Shown here piece by piece: positions 1 through 5,710 of a DNA stretch of 6,303 nucleotides; positions within the stretch are counted from its first letter, which is position 1; every line of letters begins with the position of its first letter. Location: positions 1-6,303 of the forward strand of contig CAMJQX010000100.1 of assembly GCA_946408145.1 (NCBI GenBank), in the 5' to 3' direction. Under the pieces are notes generated by a model. That model saw only the letters and a list, made by a program, of their open reading frames with translations. It did not search any database and had not been told where the DNA came from. Made by a program: the position numbers and the translations under genes. This stretch comes from an uncultured Clostridia bacterium (lineage in GTDB: Bacteria; Bacillota_A; Clostridia; Oscillospirales; Oscillospiraceae).

Positions 1-136
1 TGCGGGCGTCACGGCAGGGCTTGCAGCGCTGGGGCTCGTTCTGGAAGCCGCGCTCAGCATAGAACTCCTGCTCACCGGCGGTAAACACGAACTCCTTACC
101 ACACTCTTTGCAAACTAAGGTCTTGTCTTCGTACAT
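1..136 (-). CDS. Zinc-ribbon domain protein, N-terminal part (cut by window edge)
   Basis: The visible 45 residues start MYEDKTLVCKECGKEF and hold two CxxC pairs (C9/C12 and C38/C41) separated by a stretch with the aromatic/glycine pattern EFYAERGF. This is the layout of the small 'probable zinc-ribbon' proteins common in Clostridia, in which the four cysteines bind one zinc ion. Their molecular role is not established, so I give none. The start at 136 is supported by a GAGAGG ribosome binding site about 8 nt upstream (145-150). The gene lies 45 bp after the sigma factor on the same strand with no convincing terminator between them, so it is probably co-transcribed with it. The C-terminus is outside the window and the full length cannot be judged. 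Confidence 0.85.
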   Translation of the reverse strand, partial: MYEDKTLVCKECGKEFVFTAGEQEFYAERGFQNEPQRCKPCRDAR

Positions 137-181
137 TTTGAATCCTCTCTTTGATTGTTGCCGTATCGGCTGTATTTGCGA

Positions 182-796
182 TCAGTTTTCACTGATTTCG
201 CCAGGGTTAAGGTTCCGCGCCAGCTTACGTCTTATCCGCTGCACAGCGTTGTCGACCGCCTTCTCGTCTTTGCTGAGGCGGGCGGCGATCTCGCGATAGG
301 AAAGGCCGTCCAGATAAAAGCTCAGGACGCTGTTTTCCATTTTGGACAGGCAGCGGGAAAAGGCTGCGTAAAGTTCTTCCTTGCTCTCTCTGGCCAGAAC
401 CAGATCTTCCGGGTCCTGCCGGAAAACCTCTGGAGTTGCCGATAGCTGCGAATCTGAATCTTCCGAGAGTTGCTCGAGAGAAAGACCGTCGTTGAGCGGG
501 AGATGCTTTGTATTGGATGCGGACTTGATGGCTGAAAGAAGGCGCCTGTAAATGCAGATTTCTGCAAAGTAATGAAACGAACTGCCGCCCTCCGGGTCGA
601 ACTTGCGGATCGCTGACAGGAGCCCGATCATCCCCTCCTGTATCAGATCCTCACCGCTGCCGCCCGCAAGGAAAAGCGGACGGGAGCACTTGCGAACCAG
701 ACGCATATAGCGTTCGCAGAGAGCTTCCTCAGCCTCCCGGTCGCCTGAGACGGCCAGAGACTGCAGAGCAATGTCGTCCAAATGCACGTAATCCAT
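182..796 (-). CDS. sigH: RNA polymerase sigma-70 family factor, SigH (Spo0H)-like
   Basis: This 204-residue sigma factor has region 2 at about residues 22-95, with the core-binding stretch EDLIQEGMIGLLSAIRKFD (49-67) and FAEICIYRRLLSAIK for -10 recognition. Region 4 is at about 138-198, with the helix-turn-helix LSYREIAARL...AVDNAVQRIRRKL binding the -35 element. Length and wording closely follow Bacillus subtilis SigH (218 aa), including 'FAEICI', 'KHLPLN', 'YLDG.SY.EI' and 'DNA.QR..RKL'. In relatives SigH directs transition-state and early sporulation genes; the same role here is inference. There is no anti-sigma gene next to it, as expected for SigH. It has its own sigma-A-type promoter (835-862). 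The ATG at 796 aligns with the SigH N-terminus and an in-frame stop lies 10 codons upstream, but no Shine-Dalgarno sequence precedes it. A different SigH-like paralogue remains possible. Confidence 0.86.
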   Translation of the reverse strand: MDYVHLDDIALQSLAVSGDREAEEALCERYMRLVRKCSRPLFLAGGSGEDLIQEGMIGLLSAIRKFDPEGGSSFHYFAEICIYRRLLSAIKSASNTKHLPLNDGLSLEQLSEDSDSQLSATPEVFRQDPEDLVLARESKEELYAAFSRCLSKMENSVLSFYLDGLSYREIAARLSKDEKAVDNAVQRIRRKLARNLNPGEISEN

Positions 797-834
797 TGCA
801 AAAATACCAATAACGCGCCAAATCTACAGTTTGT

Positions 835-862
835 ATTATAGCGCAGCTTGAAACAAAGTCAA
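835..862 (-). promoter_or_regulatory. Sigma-A-type promoter for the sigH-like gene
   Basis: Read on the minus strand there is a -35 box TTGACT (857-862), a 16-bp spacer and a perfect -10 box TATAAT (835-840). The expected transcription start is near 828, which gives a leader of about 32 nt before the ATG at 796. The promoter lies wholly in the 107-bp gap after ruvB, so the sigma factor can be expressed independently of the ruv operon. Only the boxes are seen; activity is inferred. Confidence 0.75.
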
Positions 863-903
863 TAGCTTTCGCTTCAATCTTTTTATCTTTTTTAACCGAA
901 AAC

Positions 904-1944
904 TCAAATATCGAGGGTCTGCTGGCCCAGATATGCGATCCCGAGATGCTCATACGCCCGTTTCGTCACGCAGCGTCCGCGCGGCGTACGGGTCAGGAAA
1001 CCCATCTGGAGCAGGTAGGGCTCGTACATATCCTCCAGCGTGACGGCCTCCTCGTTGATGGTCGCCGCCAGGGTATCGAGGCCGACCGGTCCGCCGTTGT
1101 AGTATTCGATGATTGCACGGAGCATCCGGCGATCCAGCGCGTCCAGCCCCAGCTTGTCGACCTCCAGCCGGGAGAGCGCTTCATCCGCGACCTCCCGGGT
1201 GATGACGCCGTCGGCCTTGACCTGCGCGTAGTCCCGCACACGGCGCAGGAGGCGGTTTGCGATACGCGGCGTGCCGCGGGAGCGGGAGGCGATCTCATAG
1301 GCGCCGCGCGGGTCGATCTCCACCTCCAGAATTCCTGCGGAGCGCTCCACGATGCGTTTGAGCTCCTCCGGCGTGTAGAGCTCCAGGCGGAGCGAAACGC
1401 CGAAGCGGTCGCGCAGCGGCGCCGTCAGCTGGCCGGAGCGCGTCGTCGCGCCGATAAGCGTGAAATGCGGCAGATCGAGGTGCAGCGAATTTGCGGAAGG
1501 GCCCTTGCCCAGGATAATGTCGATCGCGTAGTCCTCCATCGCGGGATAGAGGATCTCCTCATAGGCGCGGTTGAGACGGTGGATCTCATCGACAAAGAGG
1601 ATGTCGCCCTCGTTGAGATTGGTCAGCATGGCCACCAGATCGCCCGGCTTTTCGATTGCGGGCCCGGAGGTGATGCGCATGTTGACGCCCATCTCATTGG
1701 CGATCACCGCGGCGAGCGTGGTCTTGCCGAGTCCCGGGGGGCCGTGCAGCAGCACGTGATCCAGCGCCTCTCCGCGCATTTTGGCGGCATGGATAAAGAT
1801 CTCCAGGTTGCCCTTGGCCTTTTCCTGCCCGATATACTCCGCGATCGTGCGCGGGCGAAGGGAACCCTCGCCGCTGTCTTCGGGAAGGCTGGCCGTGGTC
1901 GTGATGATCTCGCTGCCGGCGTCTTCAGAAAAATTGATGCTCAT
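904..1944 (-). CDS. ruvB: Holliday junction branch migration helicase RuvB
   Basis: RuvB is the AAA+ ATPase motor that forms hexameric rings on the arms of a Holliday junction held by RuvA and drives branch migration in recombinational repair. The 346-residue length is normal. Seen in order: a short variable N-terminus leading into [13 protein letters not shown] (28-40); Walker [10 protein letters not shown] (68-76); Walker B LFVDEIH (116-122); sensor 1 GATTRSG (165-171); arginine-finger segment PLRDRFG (176-182); sensor 2 [12 protein letters not shown] (224-235); and a C-terminal winged-helix domain from about 272. All ATPase residues are intact. The ATG at 1944 has CAGGAGA (1949-1955) at good spacing. 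It follows ruvA by 16 bp, so the two are translated from one mRNA and likely in similar amounts. No clear terminator follows the stop. Confidence 0.98.
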   Translation of the reverse strand: MSINFSEDAGSEIITTTASLPEDSGEGSLRPRTIAEYIGQEKAKGNLEIFIHAAKMRGEALDHVLLHGPPGLGKTTLAAVIANEMGVNMRITSGPAIEKPGDLVAMLTNLNEGDILFVDEIHRLNRAYEEILYPAMEDYAIDIILGKGPSANSLHLDLPHFTLIGATTRSGQLTAPLRDRFGVSLRLELYTPEELKRIVERSAGILEVEIDPRGAYEIASRSRGTPRIANRLLRRVRDYAQVKADGVITREVADEALSRLEVDKLGLDALDRRMLRAIIEYYNGGPVGLDTLAATINEEAVTLEDMYEPYLLQMGFLTRTPRGRCVTKRAYEHLGIAYLGQQTLDI

Positions 1945-1960
1945 ATCGTCTCCTGTATTC

Positions 1961-2563
1961 TCACTTCACCATGTGGCGCAGGACCGCCTTGATGATCTGC
2001 TCGGCGTCCATGCCGCTCAGATCCAGCTGCTTGAGGATCGGCGCGACCTCGGCGCTGCTGTAACCGAGGACGGTCAGCGCCGTCACGGCGTCGCTCACAT
2101 TGCTGTTTTCCGTCGGGCTCGGGGTGCTTACGGCCGGTATGCTGATCTCCGAGCTGTCCATCTCCTTGGCGATCTTGTCCTTCAGCTCAAGGATCACGCG
2201 CTGCGCGATCTTTTTGCCGATACCGGGCGCCGCGGTCAGGCTCCTGACGTCGTTATTCATGATCGAAAGCGCGAGGCCCTCCGGCGTCGTATAGGAGAGG
2301 ATCGACAGTGCCGCCTTCGGGCCGATGCCGGAGACGGAGACGAGCATCTCATAGCAGCGCTTCTCGGTCTTCTCTGCAAAGCCGTAGAGATCGAAGTTGG
2401 TCTCCCCTATCGCCTCGGCCACATAGAGCTTGCTCTTCTCTCCGATCTTCAGTTTTGAAATGGTGTTGAGCGTTGCGTTCAAGGCAAAGCCGATGCCTCC
2501 GCAGTCGACCACGACCAGGTTCTGGCCAAGCTCGGCAACGGTCCCGTTCAGATGGTGGAGCAT
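1961..2563 (-). CDS. ruvA: Holliday junction DNA-binding protein RuvA
   Basis: RuvA is the tetrameric junction-binding protein that loads RuvB and holds the four-way junction square. At 200 residues it has normal length. An OB-fold lies at about 1-63 (LNGTVAE...[13 protein letters not shown]...LYGF). Two helix-hairpin-helix motifs bind the DNA backbone ([10 protein letters not shown] at 77-86; [11 protein letters not shown] at 112-122). A flexible Ser/Pro linker (about 135-155) leads to domain III (156-200), which contacts RuvB. The acidic-pin position that is Glu-Asp in E. coli (E55-D56) reads Glu-Thr here (E54-T55). The ATG at 2563 overlaps the 3' end of ruvC by 16 bp and has AAAGGAG (2574-2580) 10 nt upstream inside ruvC. 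This suggests translational coupling. Confidence 0.97.
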   Translation of the reverse strand: MLHHLNGTVAELGQNLVVVDCGGIGFALNATLNTISKLKIGEKSKLYVAEAIGETNFDLYGFAEKTEKRCYEMLVSVSGIGPKAALSILSYTTPEGLALSIMNNDVRSLTAAPGIGKKIAQRVILELKDKIAKEMDSSEISIPAVSTPSPTENSNVSDAVTALTVLGYSSAEVAPILKQLDLSGMDAEQIIKAVLRHMVK

Positions 2564-3060
2564 TCGTCTCGTTCTCCTTTGTTCAGAAGCGATGTGGCGC
2601 TGCGCGCGTGGCAGAGGGCCAGCGCGACCGCGTCTGCCGCGTCGTCCGGCTTGGGCGGCGCCGGCAGATTGCAGATCCGGCGCACCATGTCCATGACCTG
2701 CTTTTTCTCGGCGCGGCCATAGCCGACCACAGCCTGCTTGACCTGCAGCGGCGTGTACTCGTAGATCTGCACGCCGGCCTTCTGACAGGCGAGCAGGATC
2801 ACGCCCCTGCCGTGCGCCACGGCGATGCCGGTCGTGATATTGGTGTTGAAAAAAAGCTCCTCAACAGACACAGCATCCGGCTTGAAGATCTCCAGCAGAT
2901 CACACATGTCGTTGTAGATCTGCTCCAGGCGGCTGGAGAGGCTGGTGTGCGCCGGCGTGGAGATCACGCCGCACTTGAGAAGCCTGTTTGTATTCTTCTC
3001 CGATTCGATCACCCCGAAGCCGATCGTGGCGATGCCGGGGTCAATCCCTAAGATACGCAT
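2548..3060 (-). CDS. ruvC: Crossover junction endodeoxyribonuclease RuvC
   Basis: RuvC is the dimeric, magnesium-dependent endonuclease that cuts Holliday junctions symmetrically after RuvAB branch migration. The 170 residues match the family. The RNase H-like acidic tetrad is complete: D7 in GIDPG, E67 in VEELFF, and D140 and D143 in KPDDAADAVALALCHA. The segment GVILLACQKAG...YTPLQVKQAVVGYGRAEKKQV (86-122) is also typical. It is the first gene of ruvC-ruvA-ruvB. The ATG at 3060 gives the standard MRILGIDPG start. Its ribosome binding site is weak (GGATG at 3068-3072), and the promoter just upstream predicts a leader of only about 12 nt, so initiation may be close to leaderless. The gene is divergent from the PdaB-like gene. 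Confidence 0.97.
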   Translation of the reverse strand: MRILGIDPGIATIGFGVIESEKNTNRLLKCGVISTPAHTSLSSRLEQIYNDMCDLLEIFKPDAVSVEELFFNTNITTGIAVAHGRGVILLACQKAGVQIYEYTPLQVKQAVVGYGRAEKKQVMDMVRRICNLPAPPKPDDAADAVALALCHARSATSLLNKGERDECSTI

Positions 3061-3078
3061 TTTATCACATCCGAGTGG

Positions 3079-3107
3079 ATTTTATCATATTTCGCGGACG
3101 ATATCAA
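3079..3107 (-). promoter_or_regulatory. Extended -10 sigma-A-type promoter for the ruvCAB operon
   Basis: On the minus strand there is -35 TTGATA (3102-3107), a 17-bp spacer, and -10 TAAAAT (3079-3084) preceded by TGA, an extended -10 element. Start of transcription is predicted near 3072, about 12 nt before the ruvC ATG. The nonamer TGATAAAAT occurs again 20 bp downstream (3059-3067), overlapping the start codon. The second copy has no -35 partner at the right place and is too close to the gene to serve it. Confidence 0.65.
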
Positions 3108-3136
3108 CCATATTCCGCCGAGGCCAGGCATAGGAT
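3108..3136 (+). promoter_or_regulatory. Possible sigma-E-like (sporulation mother-cell) promoter for the PdaB-like gene
   Basis: The plus strand carries CCATATT (3108-3114), a 14-bp spacer and CATAGGAT (3129-3136). The Bacillus sigma-E consensus as I remember it is KMATATT, 14-15 bp, CATACANT, so this matches 6 of 7 and most of the -10 box at the right spacing. No good TTGACA/TATAAT pair is visible upstream of this gene. The predicted start near 3143 leaves a very short leader carrying the AAGGAG site. Assignment to sigma-E is inference. Confidence 0.42.
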
Positions 3137-3157
3137 GAAGCAAAAGGAGTGATTGCT

Positions 3158-3925
3158 TTGGAAGAGTTCATGCCCGTACTGCATAAACATAAACGCGTCC
3201 TCTCCGCTCTGGCGCTGCTGCTCGCCGTGACCCTGATCTTCTGGACGGTCAACAGCCCGGTGATGGTTGGCGCATCCGCATCGCAGCGGCAGCTGCCGGT
3301 CTACTGCGTCCAGCGGCGGGACAAAGTCGCCGCGATCTCCTTCGACGCCGCCTGGGGAAACGAGGACACGCAGACGCTGATCGATATTCTGAACAAATAC
3401 GGGATACACGCCACATTTTTCGTGGTCGGCAGCTGGGTGGAAAAATACCCGGAGTCCGTCAAGGCGCTGAGCGACAACGGCAACGAGGTCATGAACCATT
3501 CCTCCAGCCACGCCCATTTCTCCCAGCTCACCGCGGAGCAGATCAAAGCCGACATCACATCCTGCAACGACAGGATCGCTGCGATCACCGGGACGGCGCC
3601 GACGCTCTTTCGATGCCCCTACGGCGAATACGACGATCATGTGATCACCGCGGTCCGCGAGATGGGAATGGAGCCAATCCAGTGGGATGTGGACAGTCTC
3701 GACTGGAAAGGCATTTCAGCGGCGGAGATCACACAGCGCGTGCTGCAGCGCGTCAAGCCCGGAAGCATCGTCCTGTTCCACAACGCGGCCGAACACACGC
3801 CGGAGGCCCTGCCGGAAATCCTCGAAGCCCTGATCGCCGACGGCTACACGATCGTGCCGATCTCGCAGATCCTGCTGGAGGGCGACACCTATATCGACAA
3901 CACCGGCATGCAGTGCCGAACATAA
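3158..3925 (+). CDS. PdaB-like polysaccharide deacetylase (CE4/NodB fold), membrane-anchored
   Basis: The start is probably TTG at 3158, 8 nt after AAGGAG (3144-3149). The in-frame GTG at 3149 overlaps that site and is unlikely. This gives 255 residues: a basic N-terminus (HKHKR), one hydrophobic segment (about 14-31) acting as signal anchor, then an extracytoplasmic NodB domain (about 50-240). CE4 motifs are FDAAWGNEDT (catalytic-base D63), HSSSH (metal ligands H114, H118), FRCPYGEYDD (from about 151), WDVDSLDW (from about 176) and IVLFH (H208). The second Asp of canonical TFDDG, a metal ligand, is Ala, as in the FDxxWG form of PdaB-type proteins; unlike B. subtilis PdaB, the HxxxH pair is present. 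Relatives remove N-acetyl groups from cell-wall glycans; PdaB is needed for spore maintenance. The exact substrate is unknown. Single gene, ending in a shared terminator. Confidence 0.88.
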   Translation: MEEFMPVLHKHKRVLSALALLLAVTLIFWTVNSPVMVGASASQRQLPVYCVQRRDKVAAISFDAAWGNEDTQTLIDILNKYGIHATFFVVGSWVEKYPESVKALSDNGNEVMNHSSSHAHFSQLTAEQIKADITSCNDRIAAITGTAPTLFRCPYGEYDDHVITAVREMGMEPIQWDVDSLDWKGISAAEITQRVLQRVKPGSIVLFHNAAEHTPEALPEILEALIADGYTIVPISQILLEGDTYIDNTGMQCRT

Positions 3926-3930
3926 AATCT

Positions 3931-3959
3931 GCCCGTACAACATCGTTTGCTGTACGGGC
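3931..3959. terminator. Bidirectional hairpin terminator between convergent genes
   Basis: A perfect 9-bp stem GCCCGTACA (3931-3939) / TGTACGGGC (3951-3959) encloses an 11-nt loop. On the plus strand it is followed by TTACTATATTT. On the minus strand it is followed by AGATTTTATG. Both tracts are imperfect but T-rich. It sits 5 nt after the stop of the deacetylase gene and 10 nt after the end of the dipeptidase gene, so it can serve both. Confidence 0.82.
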
Positions 3960-3969
3960 TTACTATATT

Positions 3970-5433
3970 TCAGTTGTCGGCGAGCCTGTAGCCGTTTTTC
4001 ATATGCTCGCTCGCGGTCAGGAGCACCTTGTTGAGCGTATGGGTCGACTCCTCCTTTGCCATTTTGCAGAGCTTTTCGTTCGCCTCTGTCAGAAGAGCAT
4101 CCGTTCCGCTCTCGGCGAATTTACGGTCGTACTCGGCGACGATCCGGCGGCCCGCGGTCATGACGGCCGTCTGATAGCGCTCGATGTCCTGAATGCAGGC
4201 CGCATAATTTGCGTCTGCCAGCGCGCCGATGAGCCTGCTCACCCAATAGAAGTTTTCCGTGCTCACATCCAGCGAGACCTCGCTCAGATAGCGCGGCATC
4301 TTCGGTACGCAGGGGTAGACCGGCAGCAGCGCGTCGAAGGTGGTGGAGCCGAAGCAGATCCACTCAAGGCCCTTGAGCTTTTCGGGAACACCGCTGCGGA
4401 TCTGGCAGACGGAGGTGACGCCGGTGCGGTTGATGCCGATGGAGCGGTACATGCCGCGCTTGCCGGTGTCGTGGCTCGTGTAGGGATTATAGGGCGTGCC
4501 CTGATAGTGCGAGGAGAGCATGTATTTGACGTCCTCCACGGCGAGCTTTCGCTCCGGGATCAGCGACCAGGGGATGTTGTCGCTCTCCGGCGTGAAATCA
4601 GCTCCCTCCCCTTCCCAGCGGAAGCGGGTCGGGGCGAGATAGCGGCCCATGAACCAGGCGCGCGGCGTGTTGTAGATATGATCCATGTCCCGGCGGGATC
4701 CGAAGACCGCGCGCGGATTGAAAACGCCGCCCTGATTGAGGTCCAGATGGTTCAGGTCGATGAACTCCCGCAGATCCCTTGAGCACATATTCGCCTTCTG
4801 CTCGCCGAAGGCATCCTCCAGATCGAAGCCGTCCATGCCGAACTGATTCGGGTTGATGACACAGACCTCATCCGGCACGCGGCGCGCGATCCAGTGATGG
4901 CCGCCGATGGTCTCCATCCACCAGATCTCATTCTCGTCGTTGAAGGCGATGCCGTTGGATTCGTATGTACCGTAGGTCTCCAGCAGCGAGGCCAGACGCT
5001 CCACCCCCTCGCGCGCCGAACGGATATAGGGCAGGACAAGCACGACGAAGTCCTCTTCCCCGAGCCCGCCGGGAATGTCCTTTTCGCGTCTGCTTTTGGC
5101 CTTCTGATACGCGACGAGCGGGTCTGCGGCCAGAACGCGGGGATTGGAGGTGATCGTCTCGGTCGCGGTCATGCCGACGTTCGCGGCATTGATGCCGGTG
5201 GCGGCCCAGATCCCATGCTGCGGATCCACACTGGGGCAGGCCGTATAGCGCATCGGCTCCTCCGGCAGCTCGACCTCGGCATGGGAGATCACGGACTTGT
5301 ATTTGCGGGGCTGATCCTTCGGCTCGACGACAATGAGCTTCTTGACGTCGAAATGGCCGTCGTCCGTCCGGGCGATCATCGTGGAGCGGTCGTTGCTGGC
5401 AAGCTTGCCGACAAGAACGGTAGTACAGGACAT
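3970..5433 (-). CDS. pepD: Family C69 dipeptidase (PepD-like, N-terminal nucleophile hydrolase)
   Basis: This is a 487-residue cysteine dipeptidase of the C69 family, which hydrolyses a broad range of dipeptides, probably in the cytoplasm since no signal peptide is seen. The N-terminus MSCTTVLVGKLASNDRSTMI matches the family pattern. Cys3 is the expected nucleophile, exposed after removal of the preceding residues. Other family landmarks are the IARTDDG segment (about 20-26), WAATGINAANVGMTATETIT (about 78-97), GLGEEDFVVLVLPYIRSAREG (about 123-143), and NGIAFNDENEIWWMETIGGHHWIARRVPDE (from about 160). The reading frame stays open 50 codons further up, but the ATG at 5433 is chosen because AAGGAG (5441-5446) lies 7 nt before it and the family begins at the CTT motif. 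It has its own promoter (5525-5553) and a structured leader, and appears to be transcribed alone. Confidence 0.94.
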   Translation of the reverse strand: MSCTTVLVGKLASNDRSTMIARTDDGHFDVKKLIVVEPKDQPRKYKSVISHAEVELPEEPMRYTACPSVDPQHGIWAATGINAANVGMTATETITSNPRVLAADPLVAYQKAKSRREKDIPGGLGEEDFVVLVLPYIRSAREGVERLASLLETYGTYESNGIAFNDENEIWWMETIGGHHWIARRVPDEVCVINPNQFGMDGFDLEDAFGEQKANMCSRDLREFIDLNHLDLNQGGVFNPRAVFGSRRDMDHIYNTPRAWFMGRYLAPTRFRWEGEGADFTPESDNIPWSLIPERKLAVEDVKYMLSSHYQGTPYNPYTSHDTGKRGMYRSIGINRTGVTSVCQIRSGVPEKLKGLEWICFGSTTFDALLPVYPCVPKMPRYLSEVSLDVSTENFYWVSRLIGALADANYAACIQDIERYQTAVMTAGRRIVAEYDRKFAESGTDALLTEANEKLCKMAKEESTHTLNKVLLTASEHMKNGYRLADN

Positions 5434-5440
5434 GGTATTT

Positions 5441-5471
5441 CTCCTTGCTTTCAAAGCCTGCAGGAGCAGGC
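5441..5471 (-). promoter_or_regulatory. Leader hairpin able to sequester the dipeptidase ribosome binding site
   Basis: In the mRNA a 6-bp hairpin GCCTGC-TCCT-GCAGGC (5456-5471) precedes the AAGGAG site. The CTCCTGC of the same hairpin (5460-5466) can instead pair with GC-A-AGGAG (5441-5448), seven base pairs with one bulged A and an 11-nt loop, hiding the ribosome binding site. The two pairings share bases and exclude each other. An upstream helix GGCGG/CCGCC (5498-5502 with 5469-5473) also competes for part of the hairpin. The structures are read by eye; function is inference. Confidence 0.35.
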
Positions 5472-5524
5472 GGTATTTCCGATGGAACGTGCTGCGTCCG
5501 CCTCGGGAGCAGTGACCGATACAT

Positions 5525-5553
5525 ACTATATTCCTTTCCTCCTTTGCGGTCAA
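5525..5553 (-). promoter_or_regulatory. Sigma-A-type promoter for the C69 dipeptidase gene
   Basis: On the minus strand there is -35 TTGACC (5548-5553), a 17-bp spacer and -10 TATAGT (5525-5530). Transcription is predicted to begin near 5518, giving a leader of about 85 nt before the ATG at 5433. The match is close to consensus at ideal spacing. Confidence 0.72.
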
Positions 5554-5653
5554 GTCGGGATTGAAATGCGGCAAAACGCACAAAAATTCGGCAGAATCAA
5601 AGAGATTGTATAGTGACTTTTTATGCCTTGTGTGTTAATCTTATTCTGTGAAA

Positions 5654-5667
5654 ATATGAATTCATAT
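5654..5667. promoter_or_regulatory. Perfect 14-bp palindrome ATATGAATTCATAT, candidate operator
   Basis: The two halves are exact inverted copies. The half-site ATTCATAT recurs as a direct repeat at 5678-5685. The right half overlaps TATAAA (5665-5670), the most plausible -10 box for the gene at 5711, although no good -35 box stands in front of it. A regulator bound here would cover that -10 element. The binding protein is unknown to me. Confidence 0.45.
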
Positions 5668-5684
5668 AAATGGACCGATTCATA

Positions 5685-5698
5685 TTTCGATATCGAAA
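5685..5698. promoter_or_regulatory. Perfect 14-bp palindrome TTTCGATATCGAAA next to the ribosome binding site
   Basis: This is a second exact palindrome, centred 31 bp (about three helical turns) downstream of the one at 5654-5667. Its last three bases are the first three of the AAAGGAG ribosome binding site (5696-5702). As RNA it could form a 5-bp stem with an AUAU loop; as DNA it could be an operator half of a paired site. Either role is inference. Confidence 0.42.
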
Positions 5699-5710
5699 GG
5701 AGAAGAAGCT

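Noticed and set aside
137..181. Small hairpin GCCG-ATA-CGGC after the sigH-like gene as a terminator
   Set aside because: The stem is only 4 bp and no T-run follows on the minus strand, so it should not stop transcription into the zinc-ribbon gene.
863..903. A/T-rich run after ruvB as an intrinsic terminator
   Set aside because: There is no inverted repeat in front of it, and on the minus strand the run is mostly A rather than T.
946..1992. Long open frame on the plus strand opposite ruvB (348 codons)
   Set aside because: It is antisense to an intact, fully recognisable ruvB and has the His/Arg/Gln-rich, domain-free composition expected from reading GC-rich coding DNA on the wrong strand. 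No ribosome binding site fits.
3149..3157. GTG at 3149 as start of the PdaB-like protein
   Set aside because: The codon overlaps the AAGGAG site itself, so no spacing remains. TTG at 3158 has ideal spacing. ATG at 3170 is possible but too far away.
3613..4782. Plus-strand open frame of 389 codons across the end of the deacetylase gene and opposite the dipeptidase gene
   Set aside because: It runs out of frame through the deacetylase, through the hairpin terminator and antisense to the conserved C69 protein. The composition is typical of a shadow frame.
5434..5583. Fifty-codon upstream extension of the dipeptidase frame
   Set aside because: It would start upstream of the predicted transcription start and would bury the catalytic Cys, which must be near the N-terminus in family C69. 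The ATG at 5433 has a well-placed AAGGAG.
5623..5667. Rex-type redox operator upstream of the oxidoreductase
   Set aside because: TTGTGTGTTAAT and CTGTGAAA resemble half-sites, but no TTGTGAA-N4-TTCACAA or TTGTTAA-N4-TTAACAA arrangement can be built from them.
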